NCBI GenBank assembly: GCA_902517795.1
Contig: CABYDR010000006.1
Location: 1 to 50,966, forward strand
Length of the DNA: 50,966 nt
Direction: 5' to 3'
Source: an uncultured Woeseiaceae bacterium
GTDB taxonomy: Bacteria; Pseudomonadota; Gammaproteobacteria; Steroidobacterales; Woeseiaceae
Position numbers and translations under genes: made by a program. The notes beneath the pieces are model-generated. The model was not told the DNA's origin, ran no database searches, and was given only the letters and a program-made list of their open reading frames with translations. This document shows positions 15,356 through 23,243 of this stretch, piece by piece; within the stretch, counting starts at the first letter, position 1, and each line of letters opens with the position of its first letter.

Positions 15356-16678
15356 GTGACAGAGAATAAATCTATCGAAGATATTAATCATTTTATTGAT
15401 CATGGCTCAATAACTTCTCAGCAAATTCTGGTGGTTTCACTTTGTTTTTTATTCAATATGTTAGATGGCTTTGATATTACTGCAATGGCTGTAGTGGCAT
15501 CTCCCGTCTCAGTTGATCTTGCTTTAACTCCTGATCTTCTTGGGTGGATATTTAGTTTTGCGCTTGCAGGCATGATGGTTGGAGCAATGGCTCTAGCACC
15601 TGTTGCTGACGTAATAGGAAGAAGGGCGTTAATTATTATAAGTCTTCTAATTGTTGGTGTATCAGTTGTACTTACATCAAAAGCCGAGTCTTTAACGCCT
15701 TTTATGATATTGAGGTTTATCAGCGGTATGGGTGCGGGAGCCTTACTTGCAAGTCAAGCTTCATTAGCAGCAGAATATAGTCCAAATAAATATCGCGCTC
15801 TCTCTGTGGCGATAGTTACCGCGGGATATCCAACTGGTGCAATGATGACCTCTGTTGTTGCTGGATACATTCTTCCCGAATACGGCTGGAGAACAATGTT
15901 TCTTTTTGGTGGTGTAGTTACAATCAGCATGGTAGTTGTGGCTTGGTTTATGATTCCCGAGTCACTCAAATACCTCTTTGAAAAAAGACCGGCTAATGCC
16001 TTAACAAAAATTAACTCTATCTTAGCTAAGTTAAAGGCACCAAAATTAAAAGAATTGCCAGTTTTGGAAGTAAACAAAGAGAAAAAAGTTAGTATTATTG
16101 GAAATATGAAAATGCTGCTCTCTCCTGAATTTCGCAGATTATCATTAATGCTCTGGACATCCTTCTTTTGTGCTTTTGGTACCTTATATTTTTTGATGAG
16201 TTGGATTCCAAAACTCATGGAAAATGCTGGATATGATATGGCTGTTGGAAGAGATGCTTTTCTTCTATTCAATTTGGGTGGTGTGATTGGAATTTATCTT
16301 TTAGGAATACTCTCAGTGAAATGGAAGCTTACTAATTTGATATTGAATCTTTCAATTGTATCTGCAATCAGTATGATCTCTTTCGCGCTTATTCCTAATC
16401 AACTTAATCTCCTTTTTATACTAATACTAATCATAGGAATTCTTCAACAAAGTGCTTTCACAGGTCTTTATGGTGTAGCAGCAAAGGCTTACCCTACAGA
16501 AATAAGAAGCACTGGAGTTGGTTGGGCGATTGGTTTAGGGAGGTCAGGAGCTGTTGTTGGGCCAGCAGCTGCTGGTTACTTGATTCTTGCTGGCTACAAC
16601 ATGTCAGCAAATTTTATTTTATTCTCTATCCCTATGATAATTTGCGGCTTAATTGCATATAAATTAGATATCGACTAA
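15356..16678 (+). CDS. MFS transporter, aromatic acid:H+ symporter (AAHS) family
   Basis: A 12-helix carrier of about 440 residues. FNMLDGFDITAMAV in helix 1 contains the DGxD motif that marks PcaK/BenK/MhpT-type aromatic acid symporters, and DVIGRRALIII is the MFS loop 2-3 motif. It probably imports the aromatic acid degraded by the neighbouring enzymes. An ATG at 15344 lacks a ribosome binding site, whereas GTG at 15356 is preceded by GGAGA at about six bases, so I prefer the GTG. It ends the ring-cleavage transcription unit, followed by the small membrane protein pair 44 bases on. Confidence 0.87.
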   Translation: MTENKSIEDINHFIDHGSITSQQILVVSLCFLFNMLDGFDITAMAVVASPVSVDLALTPDLLGWIFSFALAGMMVGAMALAPVADVIGRRALIIISLLIVGVSVVLTSKAESLTPFMILRFISGMGAGALLASQASLAAEYSPNKYRALSVAIVTAGYPTGAMMTSVVAGYILPEYGWRTMFLFGGVVTISMVVVAWFMIPESLKYLFEKRPANALTKINSILAKLKAPKLKELPVLEVNKEKKVSIIGNMKMLLSPEFRRLSLMLWTSFFCAFGTLYFLMSWIPKLMENAGYDMAVGRDAFLLFNLGGVIGIYLLGILSVKWKLTNLILNLSIVSAISMISFALIPNQLNLLFILILIIGILQQSAFTGLYGVAAKAYPTEIRSTGVGWAIGLGRSGAVVGPAAAGYLILAGYNMSANFILFSIPMIICGLIAYKLDID

Positions 16679-16722
16679 GTTTAATCTTAACTAATAGAAA
16701 ACATGAGGGGGAGTGCTAGCTG

Positions 16723-17193
16723 ATGCTTGAATGGCTAGAATATACCAGCCTATCTATCTGGGTCGCCGAATCAATATGGGGTTACCCAATAATGCTGAGT
16801 CTTCACATTATAGGTTTAGCAGTAGTTGTCGGTATTTTTACAGTATATAACTTCCATTTATTGGGTTTATTCAATTCTCTTGAATTTGAACCATTTCTTG
16901 ATTTTTTTAGAATTGCTTGGTTGGGACTCTTAGTCAATTTTGTTTCTGGATTTACTTTATTTAGCTCTCAAGCAACATTTTATGTAACAAATATTCCTTT
17001 TTTGGTAAAAATATTCTCGATTATCGGTGGCTCCCTCTTGGCTTTCAAAATTCAGTTGCGTCTTCAATCTAATGTAAATACATGGGATAAAAGAACTACG
17101 CAACCGAACAAGAAAGATCATTCTTATGCTGTGATATCTTTGGTTCTATGGACAAGTGCAATTTTTGGCGGAAGATTGATCGCTTATTTGTAG
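16723..17193 (+). CDS. Small four-helix membrane protein (DUF6644-like), paralogue A
   Basis: A 156-residue protein with four hydrophobic helices (about 20-42, 63-82, 89-106 and 134-154). Helix 1 carries SLHIIGL with His28, and Trp/Ser residues precede it (SIWVAESIWGYP). The next gene has the same pattern, so they form a paralogous pair. A membrane His in such small proteins could bind haem b, but I see no second clear ligand, so this is a guess. A strong ribosome binding site (GAGGGGGAG) precedes the ATG. It follows the aromatic carrier in the same direction; it resembles families annotated DUF6644. Confidence 0.65.
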   Translation: MLEWLEYTSLSIWVAESIWGYPIMLSLHIIGLAVVVGIFTVYNFHLLGLFNSLEFEPFLDFFRIAWLGLLVNFVSGFTLFSSQATFYVTNIPFLVKIFSIIGGSLLAFKIQLRLQSNVNTWDKRTTQPNKKDHSYAVISLVLWTSAIFGGRLIAYL

Positions 17194-17203
17194 TAAATAT
17201 CTT

Positions 17204-17692
17204 ATGACTGAAATATTAATTCGAACAATAGAAGGAAGCGCTATTAATTCATGGATTTTGACGACGACTTGGCTTTGGCCATTTCTTGAAATAATTCACT
17301 TTATAGGCTTATCTCTTCTCCTTGGCTCAATGCTCATTATTGATATTCGTTTAGCTGGATATATCAGGAATATGAGCATCATGAGAACTCATGATTTGCT
17401 TCCAATGGCTGTAATTGGCTTATTAATAAATATGGTGACAGGACTAATATTTCTCATGGGCGATCCAGCCCGCTATCTAATTAATATTGGTTTTCAAATA
17501 AAAATGGCTTTGATTTTAATGGCTGGCCTTAATGCATTATTATTTGCATTGAAAATTAAACCCATCATGGCTCAATGGGATCCTTATGGAGATACTAATA
17601 GAGAGGCTAAGGTCATCGCTTATATTTCTCTTATATTGTGGTTTGGCGTGTTATTATTGGGGCGCTTGATACCCTACGTGGGAACAGGCTAG
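17204..17692 (+). CDS. Small four-helix membrane protein (DUF6644-like), paralogue B
   Basis: A 162-residue partner of the preceding gene, ten bases downstream. It has four helices and the matching N-terminal signature: SWILTTTWLWP, then EIIHFIGLSLLLG with His32 in helix 1. Shared spacing of the aromatic residues and the His argues for duplication and probably for a heterodimer. A C-terminal WFGVLLLGRLIPYVG mirrors WTSAIFGGRLIAYL in paralogue A. No reaction is known to me. Its position behind an aromatic acid carrier suggests a role in uptake or electron transfer linked to that pathway. Confidence 0.65.
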   Translation: MTEILIRTIEGSAINSWILTTTWLWPFLEIIHFIGLSLLLGSMLIIDIRLAGYIRNMSIMRTHDLLPMAVIGLLINMVTGLIFLMGDPARYLINIGFQIKMALILMAGLNALLFALKIKPIMAQWDPYGDTNREAKVIAYISLILWFGVLLLGRLIPYVGTG

Positions 17693-17715
17693 AAATAATC
17701 AACTGATTAATACTT

Positions 17716-17730
17716 GAGAATTTAATTCTC
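17716..17730. repeat. Short inverted repeat GAGAATT-T-AATTCTC
   Basis: A perfect 15-base palindrome in the 50-base gap between the paired membrane protein genes and the next MFS gene. There is no following T-run, so it is not a convincing terminator; it could be an operator for the MFS gene. Confidence 0.35.
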
Positions 17731-17742
17731 CCAATAGCATTT

Positions 17743-18948
17743 ATGGTTTTATTTAAAAATTCTGCCTTATCAAGTAAGAATTTCAAGCTCTATTTTTGTG
17801 GAAATATATTTTCTGTTCTTGGAGTTTGGATACAGCGATTATCACTTGGATGGCATGCTTGGCAATTGAGTGAATCTGCTTTTATCGTTGGCTTAGCTGC
17901 CGCGGCACAATATTTGCCTCTTTTGATTTTAACACCTTTTTTTGGTGTTTTAGCTGACCAATATAAACCAAGATCAAGCGCGATAGTTATGCATTTGATT
18001 TTAATTTTTGTGGCTTTATCACTCAGTGTTCTAACCCTAACAAATCAAATGGAGATTGCATCACTTTTGTTTCTTTCATTTTTATATGGTGTCGCGAATA
18101 GTGCCTATTCACCAGTCAGGCTAGCTCTAATTCCTTTGCTTGTCTCATCAAAACAACTTTCTAGTGGTGTGGCTATCTCCTCAGCTGGATTCAATTTATC
18201 GAGATTTATCGGCCCAGGAATTGCTGGATACATCGTAACCGTTTATGGATTAGGTTATGCATATTTAGTTAATGCTATTACTTATATTCCTGTAGTTATT
18301 GTTCTTGCCTTCATCAAGGTCAAAGAAATTAAAACAGTACGTGATAAAAAAGAAGGTTTTTTGGAGAAGCTTAAGAAAGGCATGACCTACACTTTTAATC
18401 ATGATGTAATAAAAAATGTAATTTTGATTGCTGGTGTAAGCAGCTTTTTTGGAAGAGGTTTAGTCGAGCTTCTGCCTGTTTTTACAGCAACAATCTATGA
18501 TGGCGGAAGCGAAACATTGGCTATTCTTATGGCCGCATCTGGTCTTGGTGCAGTCTTAGCCAGCGTAATATATATGTCTGGAGCATTGGATCTAAAATTA
18601 AGCAAAGGAGTTTTTTATGGCGGTTTTGGTATGTCTATTATGTGCTTATTTTTTGCTTTAACTGAGAATTTAATTTTTGGTTCTGTGACGGTTATGATGA
18701 TTGGCTTTTTTATTACATTTGTTGCGGTCGGATCTCAATCTGAAGTTCAACTTAATGTGGCCAATGAATTGAGAGGCAGAGTTTCAAGTATATGGACTAT
18801 AGTTGTTCTTGGTGGGCCAGCTGTAGGAAGTTTATTCGCTGGCTTATTGGCAAACGCACTGGGTCCCAAATTGACAGCAGTGATTTTTTCTTCAATCTGT
18901 TTGGTGATTTTATCTTACATTGCCATGAAAAAGGTCAGACAGGATTAG
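17743..18948 (+). CDS. MFS transporter (EntS/MFS_3-like)
   Basis: A 401-residue major facilitator with 12 helices. NFKLYFCGNIFSVLGVWIQR at the N-terminus and LTPFFGVLADQYKPR in loop 2-3 place it in the MFS_3 group of exporters related to EntS and macrolide efflux proteins. RGRVSSIW in the second half is another group marker. It may export a pathway intermediate or an unrelated compound; nothing fixes the substrate. No clear ribosome binding site is seen before the ATG. It converges with the MhpB-like gene, with a four-base overlap of the stops. Confidence 0.82.
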   Translation: MVLFKNSALSSKNFKLYFCGNIFSVLGVWIQRLSLGWHAWQLSESAFIVGLAAAAQYLPLLILTPFFGVLADQYKPRSSAIVMHLILIFVALSLSVLTLTNQMEIASLLFLSFLYGVANSAYSPVRLALIPLLVSSKQLSSGVAISSAGFNLSRFIGPGIAGYIVTVYGLGYAYLVNAITYIPVVIVLAFIKVKEIKTVRDKKEGFLEKLKKGMTYTFNHDVIKNVILIAGVSSFFGRGLVELLPVFTATIYDGGSETLAILMAASGLGAVLASVIYMSGALDLKLSKGVFYGGFGMSIMCLFFALTENLIFGSVTVMMIGFFITFVAVGSQSEVQLNVANELRGRVSSIWTIVVLGGPAVGSLFAGLLANALGPKLTAVIFSSICLVILSYIAMKKVRQD

Positions 18949-19904
18949 TCACCGTGAACAACGCCGGCAGCAATACCAAGCTCCGGTGCTACTGAATAGA
19001 AATCTAAAACAGGATCATTTCCTCCAGCCGCCTTATGTGCAGCAGAAGCAGCAATCCAGGTATGCAGTTCCATAGATCCAATTCCAGCTTCATCAATCAG
19101 CTTGTACTGATCCCAATCATCAAAATGATTGATTTTAGACTGCAACAAAACATCGAGAAATTTTTTGTCAGCCTCCGCATTTAATCTCATGTCCTTAGCA
19201 GTTCTCTCCCCTCTGACAATCATTTCAGCTCCTTCATGATGCATCTCTTCGAGGCGCTTTATCCATTCATTTGATGTTAATGAGATTTTGTCATCTCCAC
19301 CAGAGTCCTGCCATGCATGAACTTCTTTGGGACCTTCACCAATTTCAGGATAGTAACGTCTTGGGTGATGAGACATGCCACCAGAGGCTAAAAGTAATAT
19401 CCTCTTATTTGTAGTTTTTGCATATTTACCTATTGCTTCACCGAGAAGACGAGTTCTTCTGAAGGGCACAAATGGCTCAGTAATGCAGTTTATGAATATT
19501 GGTACAACTGGTTTTTCTTTCAGCCCTCCACACATTTCATGGATAGTTTGTGAAAAAGCATGATCTATCGTCATATTGCTCGATGTAGCGGGATCAATGT
19601 CATTATTTCTCAGAAATATTGCAATTTCACTAGCAATTTCGGAAGGCACATTTAATTCACCCGAGAATCCTCCAATATCCTCTGCAGCATTGGCCTTAAT
19701 ACCAATGCAAAAAGCAGGCATAAGCCTCAAGAAGAATCCATTAAAGTGATCTGATCCGAAAGCAATTACCAAATCAGGATCAAATTCTTTAATTTGACTG
19801 GCTCTGTCCTGATATGCTTTTTGCATAGCTTTCCAGTCTTGTGGTTCTTTTGCATAACAATGCAATAGAGGACTATGTGAGGCACAGACAAGATGTGTGA
19901 CCAT
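18945..19904 (-). CDS. mhpB: MhpB-like 2,3-dihydroxyphenylpropionate-type 1,2-dioxygenase
   Basis: A 319-residue class III extradiol dioxygenase closely following E. coli MhpB (314 residues). The HSPL motif is at His10, SDHFNGFF at His53, and the acid-base pair His115 (TIDHAFSQ) and His179 (GGMSHHP) fall at the same numbers as the residues studied in MhpB. The Glu ligand lies in SMELHTW near the C-terminus. It would cleave 3-(2,3-dihydroxyphenyl)propionate or a similar catechol. No mhpA, mhpC, mhpD, mhpE or mhpF neighbours are present, so it stands alone beside the hpa-like island. It is transcribed toward the MFS gene and divergently from the HupE-like gene. Confidence 0.85.
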   Translation of the reverse strand: MVTHLVCASHSPLLHCYAKEPQDWKAMQKAYQDRASQIKEFDPDLVIAFGSDHFNGFFLRLMPAFCIGIKANAAEDIGGFSGELNVPSEIASEIAIFLRNNDIDPATSSNMTIDHAFSQTIHEMCGGLKEKPVVPIFINCITEPFVPFRRTRLLGEAIGKYAKTTNKRILLLASGGMSHHPRRYYPEIGEGPKEVHAWQDSGGDDKISLTSNEWIKRLEEMHHEGAEMIVRGERTAKDMRLNAEADKKFLDVLLQSKINHFDDWDQYKLIDEAGIGSMELHTWIAASAAHKAAGGNDPVLDFYSVAPELGIAAGVVHGD

Positions 19905-19982
19905 AAAACCTTACCTTTTATTTTTTGTTATGTTTATTGTTAAATAAAGAATACAATTAGGCAACATATTCAATAAAAACCT

Positions 19983-20684
19983 ATGTCTAAATCAATAAAC
20001 ACCCTCAGTTTCAAAATATTGCTCCTTCTAGTTACTTCTATTTTCTGTCAATTGGTCTATGCGCATGGAGTATCAGTGAGAGACGCTGGCTTTATACAAC
20101 AAATAAATGAGCGAGCAATATCGATATTTATCTATTTAGGCGCCAAACATATGGTGACCGGTTATGATCATTTACTCTATCTGTGTGGAGTAATTTTCTT
20201 TCTGAATAGACTGAGAGATATAATTATCTTTGTGTCTTTGTTTGCAGTTGGCCACAGTATCACTCTTCTATGGGGTGTGATCAGTCACACACACATCAAT
20301 CCCTATATTATTGATTCTATAATTGGATTATCCATTGTTTATAAAGCACTTGAAAATCTTGGTGAGTTAAAAAATTTATTTCATATTAATATAAGTCCTA
20401 AATTAGCGGTATTTTGCTTTGGTTTAATACATGGGCTCGGATTAGCTTCAAAACTTCAAGATTTTATAGTTTCAGATAATGGCGTGATAGCAAACATTAT
20501 TTCTTTTAATATTGGGGTGGAAATTGGGCAGATAATTGCTTTAACAGTTGCTTATTTTGCAATTAATTCATGGCGAAAAATAGGCGGTTTTTATGAAAAT
20601 GCCCGAACATCAAATTTTGTCCTTATGTTTTTTGGTTTTCTACTTTGCCTCAATCAGATGAGCGCTTATTTTTTATTAGTGTAA
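19983..20684 (+). CDS. HupE/UreJ-family membrane protein
   Basis: A 233-residue protein with an N-terminal signal-like helix ending at AHG (His28) and about six further helices. GAKHMVTGYDHLLYL and FAVGHSITL, then FGLIHGLGLA, give conserved His and Asp residues matching the HupE/UreJ_2 family of putative nickel or cobalt transporters. There are no hydrogenase or urease genes nearby. The next gene is the small membrane-anchored partner that often accompanies HupE-like proteins. A different transition metal is possible. Confidence 0.8.
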   Translation: MSKSINTLSFKILLLLVTSIFCQLVYAHGVSVRDAGFIQQINERAISIFIYLGAKHMVTGYDHLLYLCGVIFFLNRLRDIIIFVSLFAVGHSITLLWGVISHTHINPYIIDSIIGLSIVYKALENLGELKNLFHINISPKLAVFCFGLIHGLGLASKLQDFIVSDNGVIANIISFNIGVEIGQIIALTVAYFAINSWRKIGGFYENARTSNFVLMFFGFLLCLNQMSAYFLLV

Positions 20685-20798
20685 TTTAGATGTATTGCAA
20701 CATGCTCTCTTATTTAATCGGTTAGAGCGAAATTACTTGATAGGGATGTCGATTCCAAATTAATATGAAATATCAATAAGTGAGAGGGATAATTAGTG

Positions 20799-21413
20799 AT
20801 GAGAATGAGATCAAAAGTTTTCGCAATCTTTTTTAGCACCATAGCTATCACAGTTTTATTTATTCTTCCTGCTGAATATGGTTACGATCCGTCAGGAATT
20901 GGAGAGAAGGTTGGTTTGCTCAGACTTTCGGAAGGCTCTGTGACAATCAATGATGAAGATTCAGTAAATTTAATTAGAGGCGAGTATCCTGGCATTCCAG
21001 AAGAATATGACTCGTGGTATCCAGATGTATTGGGGGAACCATACTCTAAGACCCAGGATAAAATTTTCTCCTCCACTACTATTGTAGTTGACCTTGAGAG
21101 TGGAGAGCAGGTTGAATATAAAGCATTAATGCAACGAGGTGATATGATCTTATATTCATGGTCAGTAGATAAAGGTATTGTTTACACAGATTTTCATGCT
21201 GACCCGACTGAAAATAAAGACTCATATCCTGATGATTATTTTATTCGTTATCGAGAGAGTGAAACATCTAATAGCAGCGGTTCAATGGTGGCATCATTCA
21301 CAGGAAATCATGGATGGTATTGGTTAAATATCGAAGAGCATCCTATTAGAATTACTCTCGAGATAGCAGGATTTTACTCTGAAATTAAAGAACTTGGCCG
21401 GTCATTTCAGTAG
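20799..21413 (+). CDS. Membrane-anchored periplasmic protein associated with HupE (transmembrane anchor protein)
   Basis: About 204 residues: one N-terminal helix (VFAIFFSTIAITVLFILP) followed by PAEYGYDPSGIG, a motif I recall from proteins named transmembrane anchor protein that sit beside HupE/UreJ genes. The rest is a soluble, acidic, tryptophan- and tyrosine-rich domain (YSWSVDKGIVYTDFHADP, and HGWYW near the end), expected in the periplasm. GAGAGGG (20782-20788) best serves the ATG at 20799; the GTG three bases earlier is also in frame. The function is unknown, perhaps metal delivery to the HupE-like channel. The gene ends five bases before the convergent sulfatase gene. Confidence 0.75.
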   Translation: MRMRSKVFAIFFSTIAITVLFILPAEYGYDPSGIGEKVGLLRLSEGSVTINDEDSVNLIRGEYPGIPEEYDSWYPDVLGEPYSKTQDKIFSSTTIVVDLESGEQVEYKALMQRGDMILYSWSVDKGIVYTDFHADPTENKDSYPDDYFIRYRESETSNSSGSMVASFTGNHGWYWLNIEEHPIRITLEIAGFYSEIKELGRSFQ

Positions 21414-21418
21414 TTAAT

Positions 21419-23083
21419 TTAGGGATATCTTCCATATCCTATGTCTTTTTCAAATATAGCAATTCCATTGCCGGAGGCATAATCATCCCAATCCTTTTTT
21501 AACTTCTCAACGACTTCAGGTATAACAGTAGAAATATCATTGAACTCAGCTGGATCTTTTTCTATATCAAAGAGCTCCCATTTACCTGATCCTTCTGGAG
21601 GCCAGGTTAGAACTGCCTTATATTTACCCTTTATAAGCGCACGATTTCCATAAAGCTCCCAGCCTATGGGGTTATCACCATGAATGTTCGATACCTTATC
21701 GGTCAAAAAATCAAGGGCGGAGCGTCCTGTAAAGGGAATAAGAGATTTATTATTAGCTGGGAAATTCGTGTTGGTAATTTCTAGGATGGTAGGTGCTATA
21801 TCCATTACTGTCATCACGGAATTTTTTACCTGTGGTTTAAATCTACTTTTTGAGCTATACAAAATTGCAGGTGATTTGATTCCACCCTGAGAGGTATAAG
21901 ACTTATAAATTTTATAAGGTGATACTGTTGCCTGAGCCCACCCAGCTCCCAGCCAGACATAAGAACCTTCTTTACCCATATTGCTGAGTCGGTTATCAAA
22001 AGTAGCTGGAATCCAAAACTCATTCTGACCCATTTTATCTATCGCGTTACCTTCAGCACCATTATCAGACACGAATATAATAACTGTTTCTCGCTTAAGT
22101 TCCTTTTCAACGTGTTCAATGATCTGTCCAATATAAAAATCCATGAGTTCAATCATTGCCGCATGAAGTTCTATTCTCTTTAATTCAATTTTTTTCTGAT
22201 GGATTGAAATTTCGCCCCATTTTTTTACCACCCTATTCATAGGGGGTAACTCAGAATCCTTTGGAAGAATTCCTAATGTTTTTTGTCTACTGAACCTTGA
22301 TTTTCTTATTTCATTCCAACCTCCATCATAAATACCTTTATATTTATCTATCCATTCATCAGGAACATGCAGAGGCCAGTGAGGAGCAGTATAAGCGAGG
22401 TAAGCAAAGAATGGATTTTTGCTGTTATCATTCGTATTTATGTAATCTAGCATTTTTATTGTGTAATCTTTTGAAGAATAAAAATCCTCCGATAACTTAT
22501 TTAATTTTTTTCCATCTTCATAATACTCTGCAACAGGCGTTCCGGAGAAAGTTCCTGATGCATCAGAAAAATGGCTACCTCCACCATCAAGAATTCCAAA
22601 ATATTTATCGAAACCTTGATCAGTTGGAAGCTTTCCCTGTTTCTTGCCAAGATGCCATTTACCGGTCATGAAAGTATCGTAGCCAGCTTGATTTAGCATT
22701 TTTGGAAAAGGGATCACAGAATCATTCAAATACCCTTCATATCCAGGTCTTCCTCTTAATTCTGGAAGCCTCCTCAACGCAGCTGAATTTGTTCCTAAAC
22801 CTGCCATGTGATTGTCCACACCGGTGAGTAACATTGCACGAGTTGGTCCACAAGTCGGAGCAGTATAATAATTTGTAAGCTGAATACCATTTTTTGATAA
22901 TTTATCAAGGTTAGGAGTTTTAATCTCACTTCCGTATACACCAAGATCGGAGTATCCAAGATCATCTGCAACAATTAATATTATATTTGGACGTTCGTCA
23001 GACATTGCAACAGAACAGATAACTACAGAGAACAAGATACTCAGATAAATTTTTAATAGATGTTTTGTTTTTTGGACTAACAT
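21419..23083 (-). CDS. Exported arylsulfatase (type I sulfatase)
   Basis: A 554-residue sulfatase with a Sec signal peptide (about residues 1-28). Cys78 in PTCGPTRAMLL is the CxPxR site converted to formylglycine; metal ligands Asp40/Asp41 (VADDLGYSD) and FVSDNGAEGN complete the alkaline-phosphatase-fold centre. NGDNPIG-like and ELFDIEKDPAE segments near the C-terminus are usual in family S1. It should act in the periplasm or outside, releasing sulfate from aryl or sugar esters, common in marine heterotrophs. Maturation needs a formylglycine-generating enzyme or anSME, not present here. It is transcribed alone, divergent from the aldehyde dehydrogenase operon. Confidence 0.9.
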   Translation of the reverse strand: MLVQKTKHLLKIYLSILFSVVICSVAMSDERPNIILIVADDLGYSDLGVYGSEIKTPNLDKLSKNGIQLTNYYTAPTCGPTRAMLLTGVDNHMAGLGTNSAALRRLPELRGRPGYEGYLNDSVIPFPKMLNQAGYDTFMTGKWHLGKKQGKLPTDQGFDKYFGILDGGGSHFSDASGTFSGTPVAEYYEDGKKLNKLSEDFYSSKDYTIKMLDYINTNDNSKNPFFAYLAYTAPHWPLHVPDEWIDKYKGIYDGGWNEIRKSRFSRQKTLGILPKDSELPPMNRVVKKWGEISIHQKKIELKRIELHAAMIELMDFYIGQIIEHVEKELKRETVIIFVSDNGAEGNAIDKMGQNEFWIPATFDNRLSNMGKEGSYVWLGAGWAQATVSPYKIYKSYTSQGGIKSPAILYSSKSRFKPQVKNSVMTVMDIAPTILEITNTNFPANNKSLIPFTGRSALDFLTDKVSNIHGDNPIGWELYGNRALIKGKYKAVLTWPPEGSGKWELFDIEKDPAEFNDISTVIPEVVEKLKKDWDDYASGNGIAIFEKDIGYGRYP

Positions 23084-23099
23084 GGAATTAATTACCTTT

Positions 23100-23126
23100 A
23101 TAAAGTATTGTTTAAGTATACTTTAT
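23100..23126. repeat. Inverted repeat ATAAAGTAT-N9-ATACTTTAT
   Basis: Perfect 9-base arms (23100-23108 and 23118-23126) lie 17 bases upstream of the sulfatase start, in the 160-base divergent region shared with the aldehyde dehydrogenase operon. Position and symmetry suit a regulator site; there is no T-run to make it a terminator. I see no other gene in this gap. Confidence 0.5.
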
Positions 23127-23243
23127 TTTATTGGCAAGAAAATTGTCATTATTTATTAAAAATTGTTAGCAAACCAGGTCGATATTTTTACATTTTTTCT
23201 CGATAAGAGGTGACTGGCATATATAAAAACTAGGAGGTCTGTA

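Noticed and set aside
15754-16272. 172-codon open frame opposite the aromatic acid carrier
   Set aside because: Antisense shadow of a clear MFS gene with no recognisable motif.
20712-20735. Sequence resembling a tRNA D-arm (ATCGGTTAGAGCGA)
   Set aside because: No acceptor stem, anticodon stem or T-arm can be folded around it, and no CCA end is present.
22297-22671. 124-codon open frame on the plus strand
   Set aside because: It lies fully inside the sulfatase gene on the opposite strand, has His/Leu/Tyr-rich composition expected of an antisense shadow, and has no ribosome binding site.
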